Origin: an uncultured Paracoccaceae bacterium
Lineage (GTDB): Bacteria; Pseudomonadota; Alphaproteobacteria; Rhodobacterales; Rhodobacteraceae
Direction of reading: 5' to 3'
DNA length: 64,000 nucleotides
Assembly (NCBI GenBank): GCA_947488605.1
Contig: CANKZJ010000002.1
Span: 124,001-188,000 of the forward strand
Every line of letters starts with the position of its first letter. The first letter of the stretch is position 1. Below are positions 44,113-52,229 of the stretch, piece by piece. The notes under the pieces were generated by a model. That model made no database searches, was not told the DNA's origin, and worked only from the letters and a program-made list of their open reading frames with translations. Both the position numbers and the translations under genes were made by a program.

Positions 44113-44963
44113 GTCGTGATCAGTGCAAGGGCTGTGTCCGCGCGGGCAACTTCTGCGGCAAGAACAGGCCAATCCGGAACATCCGTGTCCCATTCAACCA
44201 ATACTGGCTTGGGGCCGGATTTCGCGAGGGTGTAATCCAGCAACGCCCACACCGGATCGACCACCGCTTTGCCGTGGCTGTCAATTAATAGTGGTGCGCC
44301 GGTTTCGTCTTCGTCCTCATCATGACCGCCAAGGTGTATTTCGCCGACCGCATCCAGCGGGAAGTCGTCGATATAGGCTTGCGGTGATGTCTTGAGGTTC
44401 GTGGCGCTGACAAACACGTTGTTCACGTCAAGTAGCAGGCCACAACCTGTGCGCTGGCTGAGCTCACGCAGGAAATCTGTCTCCGACATCATGGATTCGG
44501 CGAATGCCAGATAGCTAGAGGGGTTTTCTAACAGCATTCGTCGACCCACGGTATCTTGGACTTGGTCTATATGAGTGGCGACGCGGGCAAGTGTCTGAGG
44601 TGTGTAGGGCAGGGGCAGCAGATCATTAAAGAAGTGGCTATCGTGGGTGGACCAAGCGAGGTGCTCGGAAAAACTGGACGGGTTCAGCCACGTGATAAGA
44701 TGCTTGAGGCGGGCAAGGTGGTCGGCATCCAGATCGCCTTCGCCACCGATGGACAGTCCGACGCCGTGAACGGAAATGGGAAAGCGTTCGGCAAGGTGGT
44801 GCAATTGTGCAATGGGGCGGCCGCCGTCGCCCATGTAATTCTCAGCATGGATTTCCAGCCAGCCCAAAGGACCCGCATCCGCCATGATATCGGAGTAATG
44901 TTGTGGTTTGTAGCCGACGCCGGGGCGGGATGGCAGTGATGTGTGGTTGGTTGCATCAAGCAT
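44109..44963 (-). CDS. bufB: DUF692 multinuclear iron oxidase (BufB-like)
   Basis: A 284-residue TIM-barrel MNIO (DUF692) that uses a multinuclear Fe centre and O2 to modify Cys residues of a precursor peptide, as in methanobactin (MbnB) and bufferin synthesis. Metal-ligand motifs visible are [60 protein letters not shown] and DSHGKAVV. The start ATG at 44963 lies after a 63-nt gap from the bufA stop that contains a perfect palindrome. It is coupled to bufC. Confidence 0.92.
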   Translation of the reverse strand: MLDATNHTSLPSRPGVGYKPQHYSDIMADAGPLGWLEIHAENYMGDGGRPIAQLHHLAERFPISVHGVGLSIGGEGDLDADHLARLKHLITWLNPSSFSEHLAWSTHDSHFFNDLLPLPYTPQTLARVATHIDQVQDTVGRRMLLENPSSYLAFAESMMSETDFLRELSQRTGCGLLLDVNNVFVSATNLKTSPQAYIDDFPLDAVGEIHLGGHDEDEDETGAPLLIDSHGKAVVDPVWALLDYTLAKSGPKPVLVEWDTDVPDWPVLAAEVARADTALALITT

Positions 44964-44987
44964 GGTAGGTCCCCGGACATATTGGGT

Positions 44988-45017
44988 GTGTAAGGTGGAT
45001 CATGATCCACCTTACAC
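44988..45017. repeat. Perfect 30-bp palindrome between bufA and bufB
   Basis: The arms GTGTAAGGTGGATC and its exact complement pair over all 14 bp around the 2-nt centre AT. On the transcript it would form a strong hairpin 10 nt after the bufA stop codon and 24 nt before the bufB start. It is not followed by a T run on the minus strand, so it is more likely a transcript-stability or partial-attenuation element than a full terminator. Confidence 0.75.
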
Positions 45018-45026
45018 GAAATTCGT

Positions 45027-45329
45027 TTATGCTGGCAGGTCGCGATCCAGCTCTTCCAATGAACCCATGCGCTCCATGCCGTCGGCAGCAGCAGGCACGT
45101 CCATTGTTTCGCATGTACCGGCAGGAACCAGTGTCCATGCGTTGCCCTGATAATCAACAGTGGATGTACCCGCACATGTTGTGCCTGGGCCGGCTGCGCA
45201 GTCGTTCTCACCAGCCAGTGAAACACCGAAGCACTTTTCGTTTTCTTGTGCGACAGCAGTTGTAGATAGGCCAGCAACAGCAGTTGCAACAGCGGATGCG
45301 AGGACGAGAGTTTTTGTAGCGTTGGACAT
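45027..45329 (-). CDS. bufA: Bufferin-type precursor (DUF2282, BufA-like)
   Basis: A 100-residue precursor. The signal peptide ([20 protein letters not shown], cleavage near AVAQ at residue 28) marks it for export after modification. The core holds four cysteines (33, 44, 52, 73) in [30 protein letters not shown] and AGTCETM, the DUF2282 hallmark. In described bufferins some of these Cys become thiooxazoles and the peptide binds copper in the periplasm. The C-terminus ([16 protein letters not shown]) is acidic. Ribosome site AAAGGAAA precedes the ATG. It heads the bufA-bufB-bufC-doxX operon. Confidence 0.92.
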   Translation of the reverse strand: MSNATKTLVLASAVATAVAGLSTTAVAQENEKCFGVSLAGENDCAAGPGTTCAGTSTVDYQGNAWTLVPAGTCETMDVPAAADGMERMGSLEELDRDLPA

Positions 45330-45504
45330 CGAAGTTTCCTTTGAATTAGGTCAAGTTTGATCTTCACCGTGTTCCGGCGATGTCCAAACCCTAACCGCCC
45401 CGCTTGCTGATATTCCACTCACAGGCCCGTGCATCGCGCTTCCGTGAGGTCATGTGAGCAACAGGTCGCCTGCGGCACCCCGCCGCAGCCTGAATTTGTC
45501 TTAT

Positions 45505-45541
45505 AAAACAAAGAACCCGCCGGTGGTTGCACCGGCGGGTT
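45505..45541 (-). terminator. Intrinsic terminator of thrS
   Basis: On the minus strand, arms AACCCGCCGGTG and CACCGGCGGGTT pair perfectly over 12 bp (45514-45525 with 45530-45541) with a 4-nt loop. They are followed by CTTTGTTTTAT. It lies 26 nt beyond the thrS stop. Confidence 0.88.
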
Positions 45542-45566
45542 TGTTACAGGTTCCAGCGCTGGAATG

Positions 45567-47513
45567 TTACAGAAGGTCAGGTGGGGTGGCTGCTTTACCC
45601 AACTCTGAAACAATATCCGCGAGGGATGTTACAGATGTCTTGTTCTCGCCCAACCGCCTGGCTGTTACGGTCTTCTCTTCGACTTCGCGTGCACCGAGCG
45701 CCAAGATAACAGGTACCTTGCCGACCGAGTGTTCGCGGACCTTGAAGTTGATCTTCTCATTGCGCAGATCCGCTTCAGCACGAACGCCGACTGCTTTCAG
45801 CGCTGCGACAACTTCGTGCGCATAGTCATCGGCATCTGAAACGATGGTCGCCACAACAACCTGACGCGGGGCCAACCAGAACGGCAGCTTGCCTGCGTGT
45901 TCTTCGATCAAGATACCGATGAAACGCTCAAACGATCCCAACAAGGCGCGGTGCAGCATAACAGGGCGATGCTTTGCGCCGTCTTCGCCAATATAGGTCG
46001 CGTCCAGCCGTTCGGGCAGCACAAAGTCCACCTGATGCGTGCCGCACTGCCAATCACGCCCGATCGCGTCAGTTAGAACAAACTCCAGCTTGGGTCCATA
46101 GAACGCGCCTTCGCCGGGGTTCAACTCAGGTTCGATCCCGGCGGCACGCGTAGCAGACAGCAAAGCGGCCTCTGCGCGGTCCCATACGTCATCGCTGCCC
46201 GCGCGCTTTTCAGGGCGATCCGAGAACTTCACTTTGAATTTCTCAAAGCCAAGGTCTTTATACACGTCGCTGAGGAAACGGATGAACTCCGCAGTTTCTT
46301 CCTCGATCTGGTTTTCACGGCAGAAGATATGCGCGTCGTCTTGGGTAAATCCACGCACACGCATAATGCCATGCAAAGCGCCTGACGGCTCGTACCGATT
46401 GCACGATCCGAATTCAGCCATGCGCAAAGGCAGGTCGCGATAAGACTTGAGTCCCTGCTTGAAAATCTCAACGTGGCAGGGGCAGTTCATCGGTTTGAGC
46501 GCGTTCACGGCCTTTTCACGGGCATGCTCTTCGTCAACTTCCACGATGAACATATGGTCTTGGTATTTTTCCCAATGCCCTGACGCTTCCCATAATTTGC
46601 GGTCAACGACCTGCGGTGTGTTCACCTCGACGTAGCCGCCTTTGCGTTGTTGGCGGCGCATGTAGTCCTGCAACTCGGTATATATAGTCCAGCCGTTGGG
46701 GTGCCAAAACACCTGACCGGGGGCCTCTTCTTGCATGTGGAACAGGTCCATTTCGCGGCCCAGCTTGCGGTGGTCGCGTTTGGCGGCTTCTTCCAGCATA
46801 TGCAGGTGGGCCTTGAGGCCTTCCTTGTTGGTGAAAGCAGTCCCGTAAATTCGCTGCAACATCGCGCGGTCACTGTCGCCGCGCCAATAGGCACCGGCGA
46901 TGGACATCAGTTTGAACGCATCGGCAGGCACTTGGCCAGTATGCTGCAAATGCGGGCCACGGCACAGGTCTTGCCAATCGCCATGCCAATACATGCGCAA
47001 AGGCTCGTGGCCGGGGATGCTTTCGATCAACTCAACCTTATAAGGCTCGCCGCGGTCCTTGTAGTATTGGATCGCGACATCACGCTCCCAAATCTCGGTG
47101 CGGACCTCATCGCGCTTGTTGATGATCTCTTTCATCTTCTTTTCGATGGTGGACAGATCCTCGGGCGTGAACGGCTCCTTACGATCAAAGTCATAGTACC
47201 AGCCATCTTTGATCACGGGCCCGATTGTCACCTGTGTTTCAGGCCAAATCTCTTGTACGGCGCGCGCCATGATATGCGCCAGATCGTGGCGGACGAGTTC
47301 AAGTGCTGGCGCTTCGTCTTTCATGGTATTGATCGCAATCGCGCAATCCGCCTCGATGGGCCATTGAAGGTCCCAATGCTGATCGTTCACAGTGGCTGAG
47401 ATTGCCTTTTTGTGTAGGCTTGATGAGATATCAGCGGCCACATCAGCAGCAGTGACGCCGGCATCGTAAACGCGGCTATTGCCATCAGGAAATATCAGGG
47501 AAATCTGGGCCAT
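45567..47513 (-). CDS. thrS: Threonyl-tRNA synthetase
   Basis: ThrRS charges tRNA-Thr; one such tRNA (anticodon GGU) is encoded 12 kb away. The 648 residues hold a TGS domain ([20 protein letters not shown]), the editing domain with [20 protein letters not shown], and the class II core. This has the zinc Cys in [10 protein letters not shown], motif 2 [20 protein letters not shown], motif 3 [20 protein letters not shown], and the anticodon domain. Length and motifs are normal. Upstream 147 nt carry no visible leader hairpin or T-box. Confidence 0.97.
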   Translation of the reverse strand: MAQISLIFPDGNSRVYDAGVTAADVAADISSSLHKKAISATVNDQHWDLQWPIEADCAIAINTMKDEAPALELVRHDLAHIMARAVQEIWPETQVTIGPVIKDGWYYDFDRKEPFTPEDLSTIEKKMKEIINKRDEVRTEIWERDVAIQYYKDRGEPYKVELIESIPGHEPLRMYWHGDWQDLCRGPHLQHTGQVPADAFKLMSIAGAYWRGDSDRAMLQRIYGTAFTNKEGLKAHLHMLEEAAKRDHRKLGREMDLFHMQEEAPGQVFWHPNGWTIYTELQDYMRRQQRKGGYVEVNTPQVVDRKLWEASGHWEKYQDHMFIVEVDEEHAREKAVNALKPMNCPCHVEIFKQGLKSYRDLPLRMAEFGSCNRYEPSGALHGIMRVRGFTQDDAHIFCRENQIEEETAEFIRFLSDVYKDLGFEKFKVKFSDRPEKRAGSDDVWDRAEAALLSATRAAGIEPELNPGEGAFYGPKLEFVLTDAIGRDWQCGTHQVDFVLPERLDATYIGEDGAKHRPVMLHRALLGSFERFIGILIEEHAGKLPFWLAPRQVVVATIVSDADDYAHEVVAALKAVGVRAEADLRNEKINFKVREHSVGKVPVILALGAREVEEKTVTARRLGENKTSVTSLADIVSELGKAATPPDLL

Positions 47514-47660
47514 TGTATTGGCTCCTCGTCTGTTTGGCGCCTACAAAACGCCCGGTTGCGGGTTATGTGTGTAGGGTAAATGACCCTGCGGGACGAGGGT
47601 GTCAATATCATGTGTTTTCAGCGCGAACCTGTTGCGCTAAAGTCAGCCAGAGGTTGAGGG

Positions 47661-48255
47661 ATGTCTGATGTCTGCACAAAAAAGAACGTGAAAATCAAGT
47701 TAATGCTGTTGAGCGCATTTGCTATGATCTCATTGGTTGGGTGTGGTGGAAGTTCAGCCGTTAGTCCCAACGCCTTTGCGTTTGATAATCTCGAAACTGC
47801 CGACGAAAATTTCATGCAACTTAACCAAGCAACGTCGGGGCCATCGTCGACGTTTGCTGAGAACCTGCCCGCCGCAGGTAAGTCAACCTATGATGGCATG
47901 ATGACGATACTGCCATCCAATGATGACAACGTCGTAGGAACGATCCGGCTGAATGCCGATTTTTCCGACAATAATCTCACCGGTCAAGCGGGGTCGTTTT
48001 ATACGGCGGATAACCAACCGACAGTTGGGTCACTATCTTTTGCCGGTGGTGATATCCCATCAGTAGGCGTGGCGGATGGAACTGTTGATGTAAGTGGTCA
48101 AATCGAGTTTCATGTCGGTCGACGAAACATTTGAGTATCGGTTTGTCGGAGATACAGGCGAATTCATCACTGGTGACCTGCAGTTCGGTGACGTTATTCC
48201 AGAAAGCGGCGATCCAATCTTATCATTATTTTTATGGACAGCCGCTCGTCAGTAG
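47661..48255 (+). pseudogene. TbpB-like lipoprotein gene, apparently frameshifted
   Basis: The first frame (47661-48134) encodes 157 residues: a lipobox SLVGC (Cys28) behind LMLLSAFAMI, a Gly/Ser linker, and beta-strand repeats (GTIRLNADFSDNNLTGQAGS, VGSLSFAGGDI, TVDVSGQIEF). It then changes to an unrelated tail HVGRRNI and stops. The next frame continues with strand-like sequence (EYRFVGDTGEFITGDLQFGD) to a TAG at 48253-48255. Removing one T from the TTT near 48110 would join the two. I read this as a frameshift, real or a sequencing error. Such proteins are typical Slam substrates. A related intact lipoprotein is at 50609. Confidence 0.55.
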
Positions 48256-48359
48256 CAAATGCAACCATTCAGTATACCTACATATACGTTGACTGCGACA
48301 CACAGGCCTTTAAAAGCGACACAAGTTGACAGTCTAAAACCATATGTAGGGGATACACC

Positions 48360-48605
48360 ATGCCAAGCTACAACCGCACATTTAATCTGAGCATCAGCGA
48401 CGTCGACATGATCGAAGAGGCGCTGCGCGCCCGTGGCCGCGAGCTTTCTGGCATGCGTTTGGCGTTGAAAGAAGACAACCCTGCACATCTGGAGTCTATC
48501 CGTGTTGTCGAACAGGATCAGCGGCAAAACGAAGAGCTTCTTGGTCGTTTGCACGATCAGAAGATATTTTATCGCCCGAAGAGAGCGGTTTACGTCGGCG
48601 GCTAG
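48360..48605 (+). CDS. Small conserved protein of unknown function
   Basis: An 81-residue protein, mostly helical and charged: FNLSISDVDMIEEALRARGR, RLALKEDNPAHLESIRVVEQ and DQRQNEELLGRLHDQKIFYR. The heptad-like spacing in the central part suggests a coiled coil. Proteins like this occur in many Rhodobacterales, and no function is known. A strong bidirectional hairpin terminator follows. The 100 bases after the frameshifted lipoprotein and before this start hold only a leader. Confidence 0.7.
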   Translation: MPSYNRTFNLSISDVDMIEEALRARGRELSGMRLALKEDNPAHLESIRVVEQDQRQNEELLGRLHDQKIFYRPKRAVYVGG

Positions 48606-48621
48606 GAATTAAGAAATTCAC

Positions 48622-48659
48622 GAAAATGCCCACGGCGATTGGTCGCCGTGGGCATTTTC
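48622..48659. terminator. Bidirectional intrinsic terminator
   Basis: The arms GAAAATGCCCACGGCG and CGCCGTGGGCATTTTC pair perfectly over 16 bp with a 6-nt loop, with A and T runs on both flanks. It can end the plus-strand 81-residue gene and the minus-strand MAPEG gene, whose stop is 6 nt away. Confidence 0.9.
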
Positions 48660-48665
48660 TTGTTC

Positions 48666-49097
48666 TTAAGGCCTCGCGGCAAAGACGGCGTAAGCCATGA
48701 TCAGGCAGCAGATCCAACCGCCGACGAATAGCAGTGGTCGCAAAGGCAGAGCCGCTTTTCCGCTAATGTAGCCAACGGCATGGGCAACGCGCAGCCAAAA
48801 GAAAGCAATCGCGGTCCAATAAGTGAGTGCTGTAAACCCGTCTAAGCGATCAACCAGCAAGACCAGCAACGCAAATGGCACCAGTTGTTCCAGCAAGTTT
48901 AGATGCGCGCGATATGCCCGCCCGACCCAAGGTCGGTGCAAGGATGGGTTTGCAATTCGGTGAAACCCATCGGGCGCATCCGCAGGCAGTGATCCATCCG
49001 GCGCAGTGTTCACGCCAATAATGTACGGTATCCATAAAGACGCCGCCAGGATTGCGAGGCATGTCAGAATGCCAAGTTCTGTTGGGAAGCTTTCCAT
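48666..49097 (-). CDS. MAPEG family membrane protein
   Basis: A 143-residue protein with four membrane helices (LGILTCLAILAASLWIPYII, LEQLVPFALLVLLVDRL, LTYWTAIAFFWLRVAHAVGY, PLLFVGGWICCLIMAYAVFA). The loop RIANPSLHRPWVGRAYRAHL has the conserved R-A-x-R-A-H-x-N-x-x-E of MAPEG proteins, a family of glutathione-dependent or eicosanoid-related membrane proteins with poorly known roles in bacteria. Start ATG at 49097. It ends an operon with the SRPBCC genes, whose stop is 2 nt upstream. Confidence 0.85.
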   Translation of the reverse strand: MESFPTELGILTCLAILAASLWIPYIIGVNTAPDGSLPADAPDGFHRIANPSLHRPWVGRAYRAHLNLLEQLVPFALLVLLVDRLDGFTALTYWTAIAFFWLRVAHAVGYISGKAALPLRPLLFVGGWICCLIMAYAVFAARP

Positions 49098-49099
49098 GA

Positions 49100-49543
49100 T
49101 TATGCCTCTTCCCACATTTCAGGGTTGCCAAAGTTGGCAGGCTTGCCCGTTTCCAACCAAGTCTTCAGGCCATGCATTGAGCGCAACCAACCATCTGCAA
49201 CCTCGTCCAGTTGATCAGGTTCGATGCCTTCATGCGTGACTGTCAGCTTGCAAAAATCACCGTGGTCTTCGATGTCATAGGTGATACGCGAGGTCGGAAT
49301 GTCTGGCGCCCACTTGGGCTCAAACGTTGTCACAAGCTTGGATTTAGGCGTCACTTCGATCTCTGTCGCGTGTAGTGTTGTTGACCCGTCAGGTGCCAGG
49401 TAGATCAACGTATCACCCGTCCGTTTCGCCGTTTGGCTCATGAAATCATAGTGGACAATCGAATCGGCGTCGCGCAGCGCGTCCCAAAGGGCGTCTTGGC
49501 TGCAACGGATATATGTTTGAAGTATGTAATTTGGTTTGGTCAT
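49100..49543 (-). CDS. SRPBCC (START/AHSA1-like) protein
   Basis: A 147-residue single SRPBCC domain: YILQTYIRCSQDALWDALRD, VTPKSKLVTTFEPKW, FCKLTVTHEGIEPDQ, DEVADGWLRSMHGLKTWLET. It shares the order of these blocks with the C-terminal half of the next gene upstream (QTFIRCTQDALWAALTEADQ, TRIAMTFEPLF, CKLTIEHYDM, EGWARLASSLKSYLET), so the two are paralogues in tandem. Such proteins bind hydrophobic ligands; ligand unknown. It starts 18 nt after the fusion gene and is co-transcribed with it. Confidence 0.88.
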   Translation of the reverse strand: MTKPNYILQTYIRCSQDALWDALRDADSIVHYDFMSQTAKRTGDTLIYLAPDGSTTLHATEIEVTPKSKLVTTFEPKWAPDIPTSRITYDIEDHGDFCKLTVTHEGIEPDQLDEVADGWLRSMHGLKTWLETGKPANFGNPEMWEEA

Positions 49544-49561
49544 GTCGGCGTCTCCCTCGTG

Positions 49562-50305
49562 TTACATTGCGGCCTTAAGCGCGGTGCCGGTTTCCAGATA
49601 GCTTTTGAGCGATGATGCCAGACGCGCCCAACCTTCGGCAAAGCCTTCCTGACCGGGGGCCATGTCATAATGCTCAATCGTCAGCTTGCAGTTGTCGCCT
49701 TGTTCTTCGATCAGATATACCATGTGGCTGGCGGGTGCGTCGGGGCCCATAAAGAGCGGTTCAAACGTCATTGCAATCCGGGTTTTAGGGTCCATCGCCG
49801 TGGTCGTCTGGCGCAACATTGCGTCCCCGTTGGGCAGGATAAATGCGGTGTCTTTGTCGACAGCCGCGTTCCCTTCAACGACGTTGCATGCAAAGTGATA
49901 CGCGGCCATTTGGTCGGCCTCGGTCAGTGCCGCCCACAGCGCGTCTTGGGTGCAGCGGATGAATGTCTGCATCATGAAATCAGGTTTTCCCATAGCGGTG
50001 TCTCTTTCTAGTTTCGCTTTCAATTCAGTCACGGCGCGCGCCTGGCGTTGCAAAAACGGGGCGGCCCATCTGTCCATGACGTCCTGCAAGGGCAGTGCAT
50101 TCAGGTAGTGGTATTTGAACCGGCCATCTTTGCGGGTGATAATCAGGCCAGCGTCTTCCAAGACCTTGAGATGCTTCATCACACCGAAACGGGACATCTC
50201 TAGCACCTGTTCAAGGTCGCTAAGGGATTGGCCATCGCGCTTGCGCAAGCTGTCAAGCAGGTCTCGCCGGGCGGGGTCGTTGAGGGCTTTGAAAATAGCA
50301 TCCAT
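49562..50305 (-). CDS. ArsR-type regulator fused to an SRPBCC domain
   Basis: A 247-residue two-domain protein. Residues 1-95 are an ArsR winged-helix domain (MDAIFKALNDPARRDLLDSL, QVLEMSRFGVMKHLKVLEDA, ITRKDGRFKYHYLNA) with no cysteine metal-binding motif. Residues about 105-247 form an SRPBCC domain. The ATG at 50305 is taken; a TTG two codons earlier is less likely. ArsR-SRPBCC fusions could couple ligand binding to repression of their own operon, but that is not shown here. A short inverted repeat lies immediately upstream. Confidence 0.87.
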   Translation of the reverse strand: MDAIFKALNDPARRDLLDSLRKRDGQSLSDLEQVLEMSRFGVMKHLKVLEDAGLIITRKDGRFKYHYLNALPLQDVMDRWAAPFLQRQARAVTELKAKLERDTAMGKPDFMMQTFIRCTQDALWAALTEADQMAAYHFACNVVEGNAAVDKDTAFILPNGDAMLRQTTTAMDPKTRIAMTFEPLFMGPDAPASHMVYLIEEQGDNCKLTIEHYDMAPGQEGFAEGWARLASSLKSYLETGTALKAAM

Positions 50306-50309
50306 AGGC

Positions 50310-50340
50310 AACCTTATAGGTTACTTAATAGTCACGTGAC
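50310..50340. promoter_or_regulatory. Candidate operator of the ArsR-SRPBCC operon
   Basis: Upstream of the ArsR-SRPBCC start, AACCT and AGGTT form an inverted repeat around TAT (50310-50322), and GTCACGTGAC is a perfect 10-bp palindrome (50331-50340). Both are sized like ArsR operators. Which one, if either, is bound is not known. Confidence 0.4.
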
Positions 50341-50608
50341 AATAGGGTAACTTAAAAAATGCCAAATTGCTGATGAAAGTTTGACCAATTGTGGGCCACA
50401 AAATATCCCATTCTTCTTATTAGTGTACTGTTTTATATGGATATTGATGTTTCATGCGATAATGGCTGATGAAGAGAATTTGGGTGCTCAGTCACCATTG
50501 CCAGTTGCACGTATGAGTAATGTCAGACTGAGCAGAATTAATGATTGCGTGTATTATCCTTTCGCTTCACAAAGTTGTGGGGATGATTTTTTACGAAGGG
50601 ACGACTTA

Positions 50609-51286
50609 ATGAGAAATACAATTGCTTTAGTGCTCGCAGTGACAACCTTGGCTGCTTGCGGTGGATCGGGCGGGTCTGATGGGTTGGGCGGCGACGTTGT
50701 AATTGATACCGGTGATCCTGCATTGGATGCGCTCGTGGTGACGGGACAAAGCGCGTTGGATGAATATAATGAACTTGATGAGGCTGACAATTACACCAGC
50801 TATGCGGCTCTACCGCCAATGGGTAACCTCGACTACTCCGGTATCGCGATATACGCGGAGGGCACTGGTGACGCTTCGATGGATCTGGAAACTCTCACCT
50901 ACGGGGCTATTGGATCGCTGACGGCAACTGCAAGTTTTGATGGAGATGATGTTCTAACTGCGACAGCGGACGGGTTCTTCGAAATATCCAACATAGCAGA
51001 GTTGGAAAGTAATCCAGATGCTCCACTATCGGCTGTGAGAACGTCTGGACCAATTGACGGTTCATTTACTTTCACTTTGGACATTCTTGATATTGGCGGC
51101 TTTGCCTTCGCCGAAGGAACCGTTTCAGGGAGCCTTACAAAAGCAGATATGTCGACGGCTACTCTGACTGATGCCGAAGCATTTGGCGATTTTCTGGGCA
51201 GCAATGCAGAGGTCGTCGATGTCTATGGTGGCTTAGACGGCGATGACGATTTTCAGGCCATAACCGGAACTGGCGTTTTAGACTAG
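50609..51286 (+). CDS. TbpB-like surface lipoprotein
   Basis: A 225-residue protein from ATG 50609, preceded by GAAGGG at 8 nt. The signal peptide ends in the lipobox TLAAC with Cys16 (LVLAVTTLAACGGSGG). An acidic Gly/Ser-rich stretch is followed by beta strands (LDYSGIAIYAEGTG, SLTATASFDGDDVLTA, GTVSGSLTKADMSTA) and the FGDFLGSNAEVVDVYGG segment. This last segment is like the closing strands of TbpB/factor-H-binding-type barrels (x-F-x-G-x-x-A-E). That suggests a Slam-exported lipoprotein; the exporter candidate is at 35676. Ligand unknown. Confidence 0.7.
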   Translation: MRNTIALVLAVTTLAACGGSGGSDGLGGDVVIDTGDPALDALVVTGQSALDEYNELDEADNYTSYAALPPMGNLDYSGIAIYAEGTGDASMDLETLTYGAIGSLTATASFDGDDVLTATADGFFEISNIAELESNPDAPLSAVRTSGPIDGSFTFTLDILDIGGFAFAEGTVSGSLTKADMSTATLTDAEAFGDFLGSNAEVVDVYGGLDGDDDFQAITGTGVLD

Positions 51287-51388
51287 ATGTCTTCTTGTGG
51301 TCCTGTCACGGCTAAAGGTAAGCTCTTTTAGCTATGGCAGGGCCGCATATTGGTCCTCAGCAAATACAAGTATTGCCAAAGAGATAAA

Positions 51389-52144
51389 ATGAAGAGCAGC
51401 GAAGAGACTTCGTCTTTCGTCACGCCGCAAGGTCGCCGCATAGCCTATCATCTGAACGATGGCATCGGCCCGGCGGTCGTGTTTTTGGGCGGTTTCAAGT
51501 CTGATATGGGCGGCACCAAAGCCGTACATCTGGAAAAATGGGCGCGCGATTCGGGGCGGGCCTTCTTGCGTTTCGACTACTCCGGTCATGGCGAAAGCAG
51601 TGAGGCGTTCACGGATGGTTGCATCGGCGACTGGTTCGAGGATGCATGCGCGGCGATTGGATTGCTGGCGGGCAAGGTTATCTTGGTCGGCTCCAGCATG
51701 GGGGGGTGGATTTCGCTGCTGGTCGCGCGTGCGATGCCGGAACGTGTGGCCGGCATGGTCACGATTGCCGCCGCACCCGACTTTACCGAAGACAGCATGT
51801 GGGACGGGTTTTCAGACGCGCAAAAGGCAGAACTGATGGCGGGCCAAGTCGCTTTGCCCTCAGAGTATGGTGAACCCTACATCATCACGCGTCGGTTGAT
51901 TGAGGAGGGACGCACGCGGTTGGTGCTGCGTGATCCGTTGCCCCTGCCGTTCCCGGTGCGGTTCTTGCAAGGCACCGCTGACGCAGACGTCAAGATGTCA
52001 GTGGCCCTGCGCCTGTTAGACCATGCCGATGGGCCGGACATGCGCTTGACACTGGTGGATGGCGCGGACCACAGGTTTTCGGATGACGCATGTTTGGACC
52101 TGATTGTCACTTCGGTTGAGGATGTTTTGCGGCAGGCAGGCTGA
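51389..52144 (+). CDS. Alpha/beta hydrolase
   Basis: A 251-residue serine hydrolase. The nucleophile elbow is ILVGSSMGGW (Ser103), the oxyanion region AVVFLGGFKSDMGG, and the His is in DGADHRFSDDACLDLI. RFLQGTADADVKM supplies the acid. Length and elbow are like palmitoyl-protein thioesterase or BEM46-like hydrolases (GGTKAVHLEKWARDSGRAFL). It is independent of the symporter gene by 85 nt. Substrate unknown. Confidence 0.87.
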   Translation: MKSSEETSSFVTPQGRRIAYHLNDGIGPAVVFLGGFKSDMGGTKAVHLEKWARDSGRAFLRFDYSGHGESSEAFTDGCIGDWFEDACAAIGLLAGKVILVGSSMGGWISLLVARAMPERVAGMVTIAAAPDFTEDSMWDGFSDAQKAELMAGQVALPSEYGEPYIITRRLIEEGRTRLVLRDPLPLPFPVRFLQGTADADVKMSVALRLLDHADGPDMRLTLVDGADHRFSDDACLDLIVTSVEDVLRQAG

Positions 52145-52229
52145 CCCCACCTCGCGACTGACGCCACGTTCCGCTTTGGGATGATCGGTGGCTCTGCGTA
52201 GTGTGCCCAAAATCCTTGGGAGGGGACAA

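Noticed and set aside
44684-45418. A 244-codon minus-strand frame over the bufA-bufB junction
   Set aside because: It lies out of frame with both well-supported buf genes, and its composition is not protein-like.
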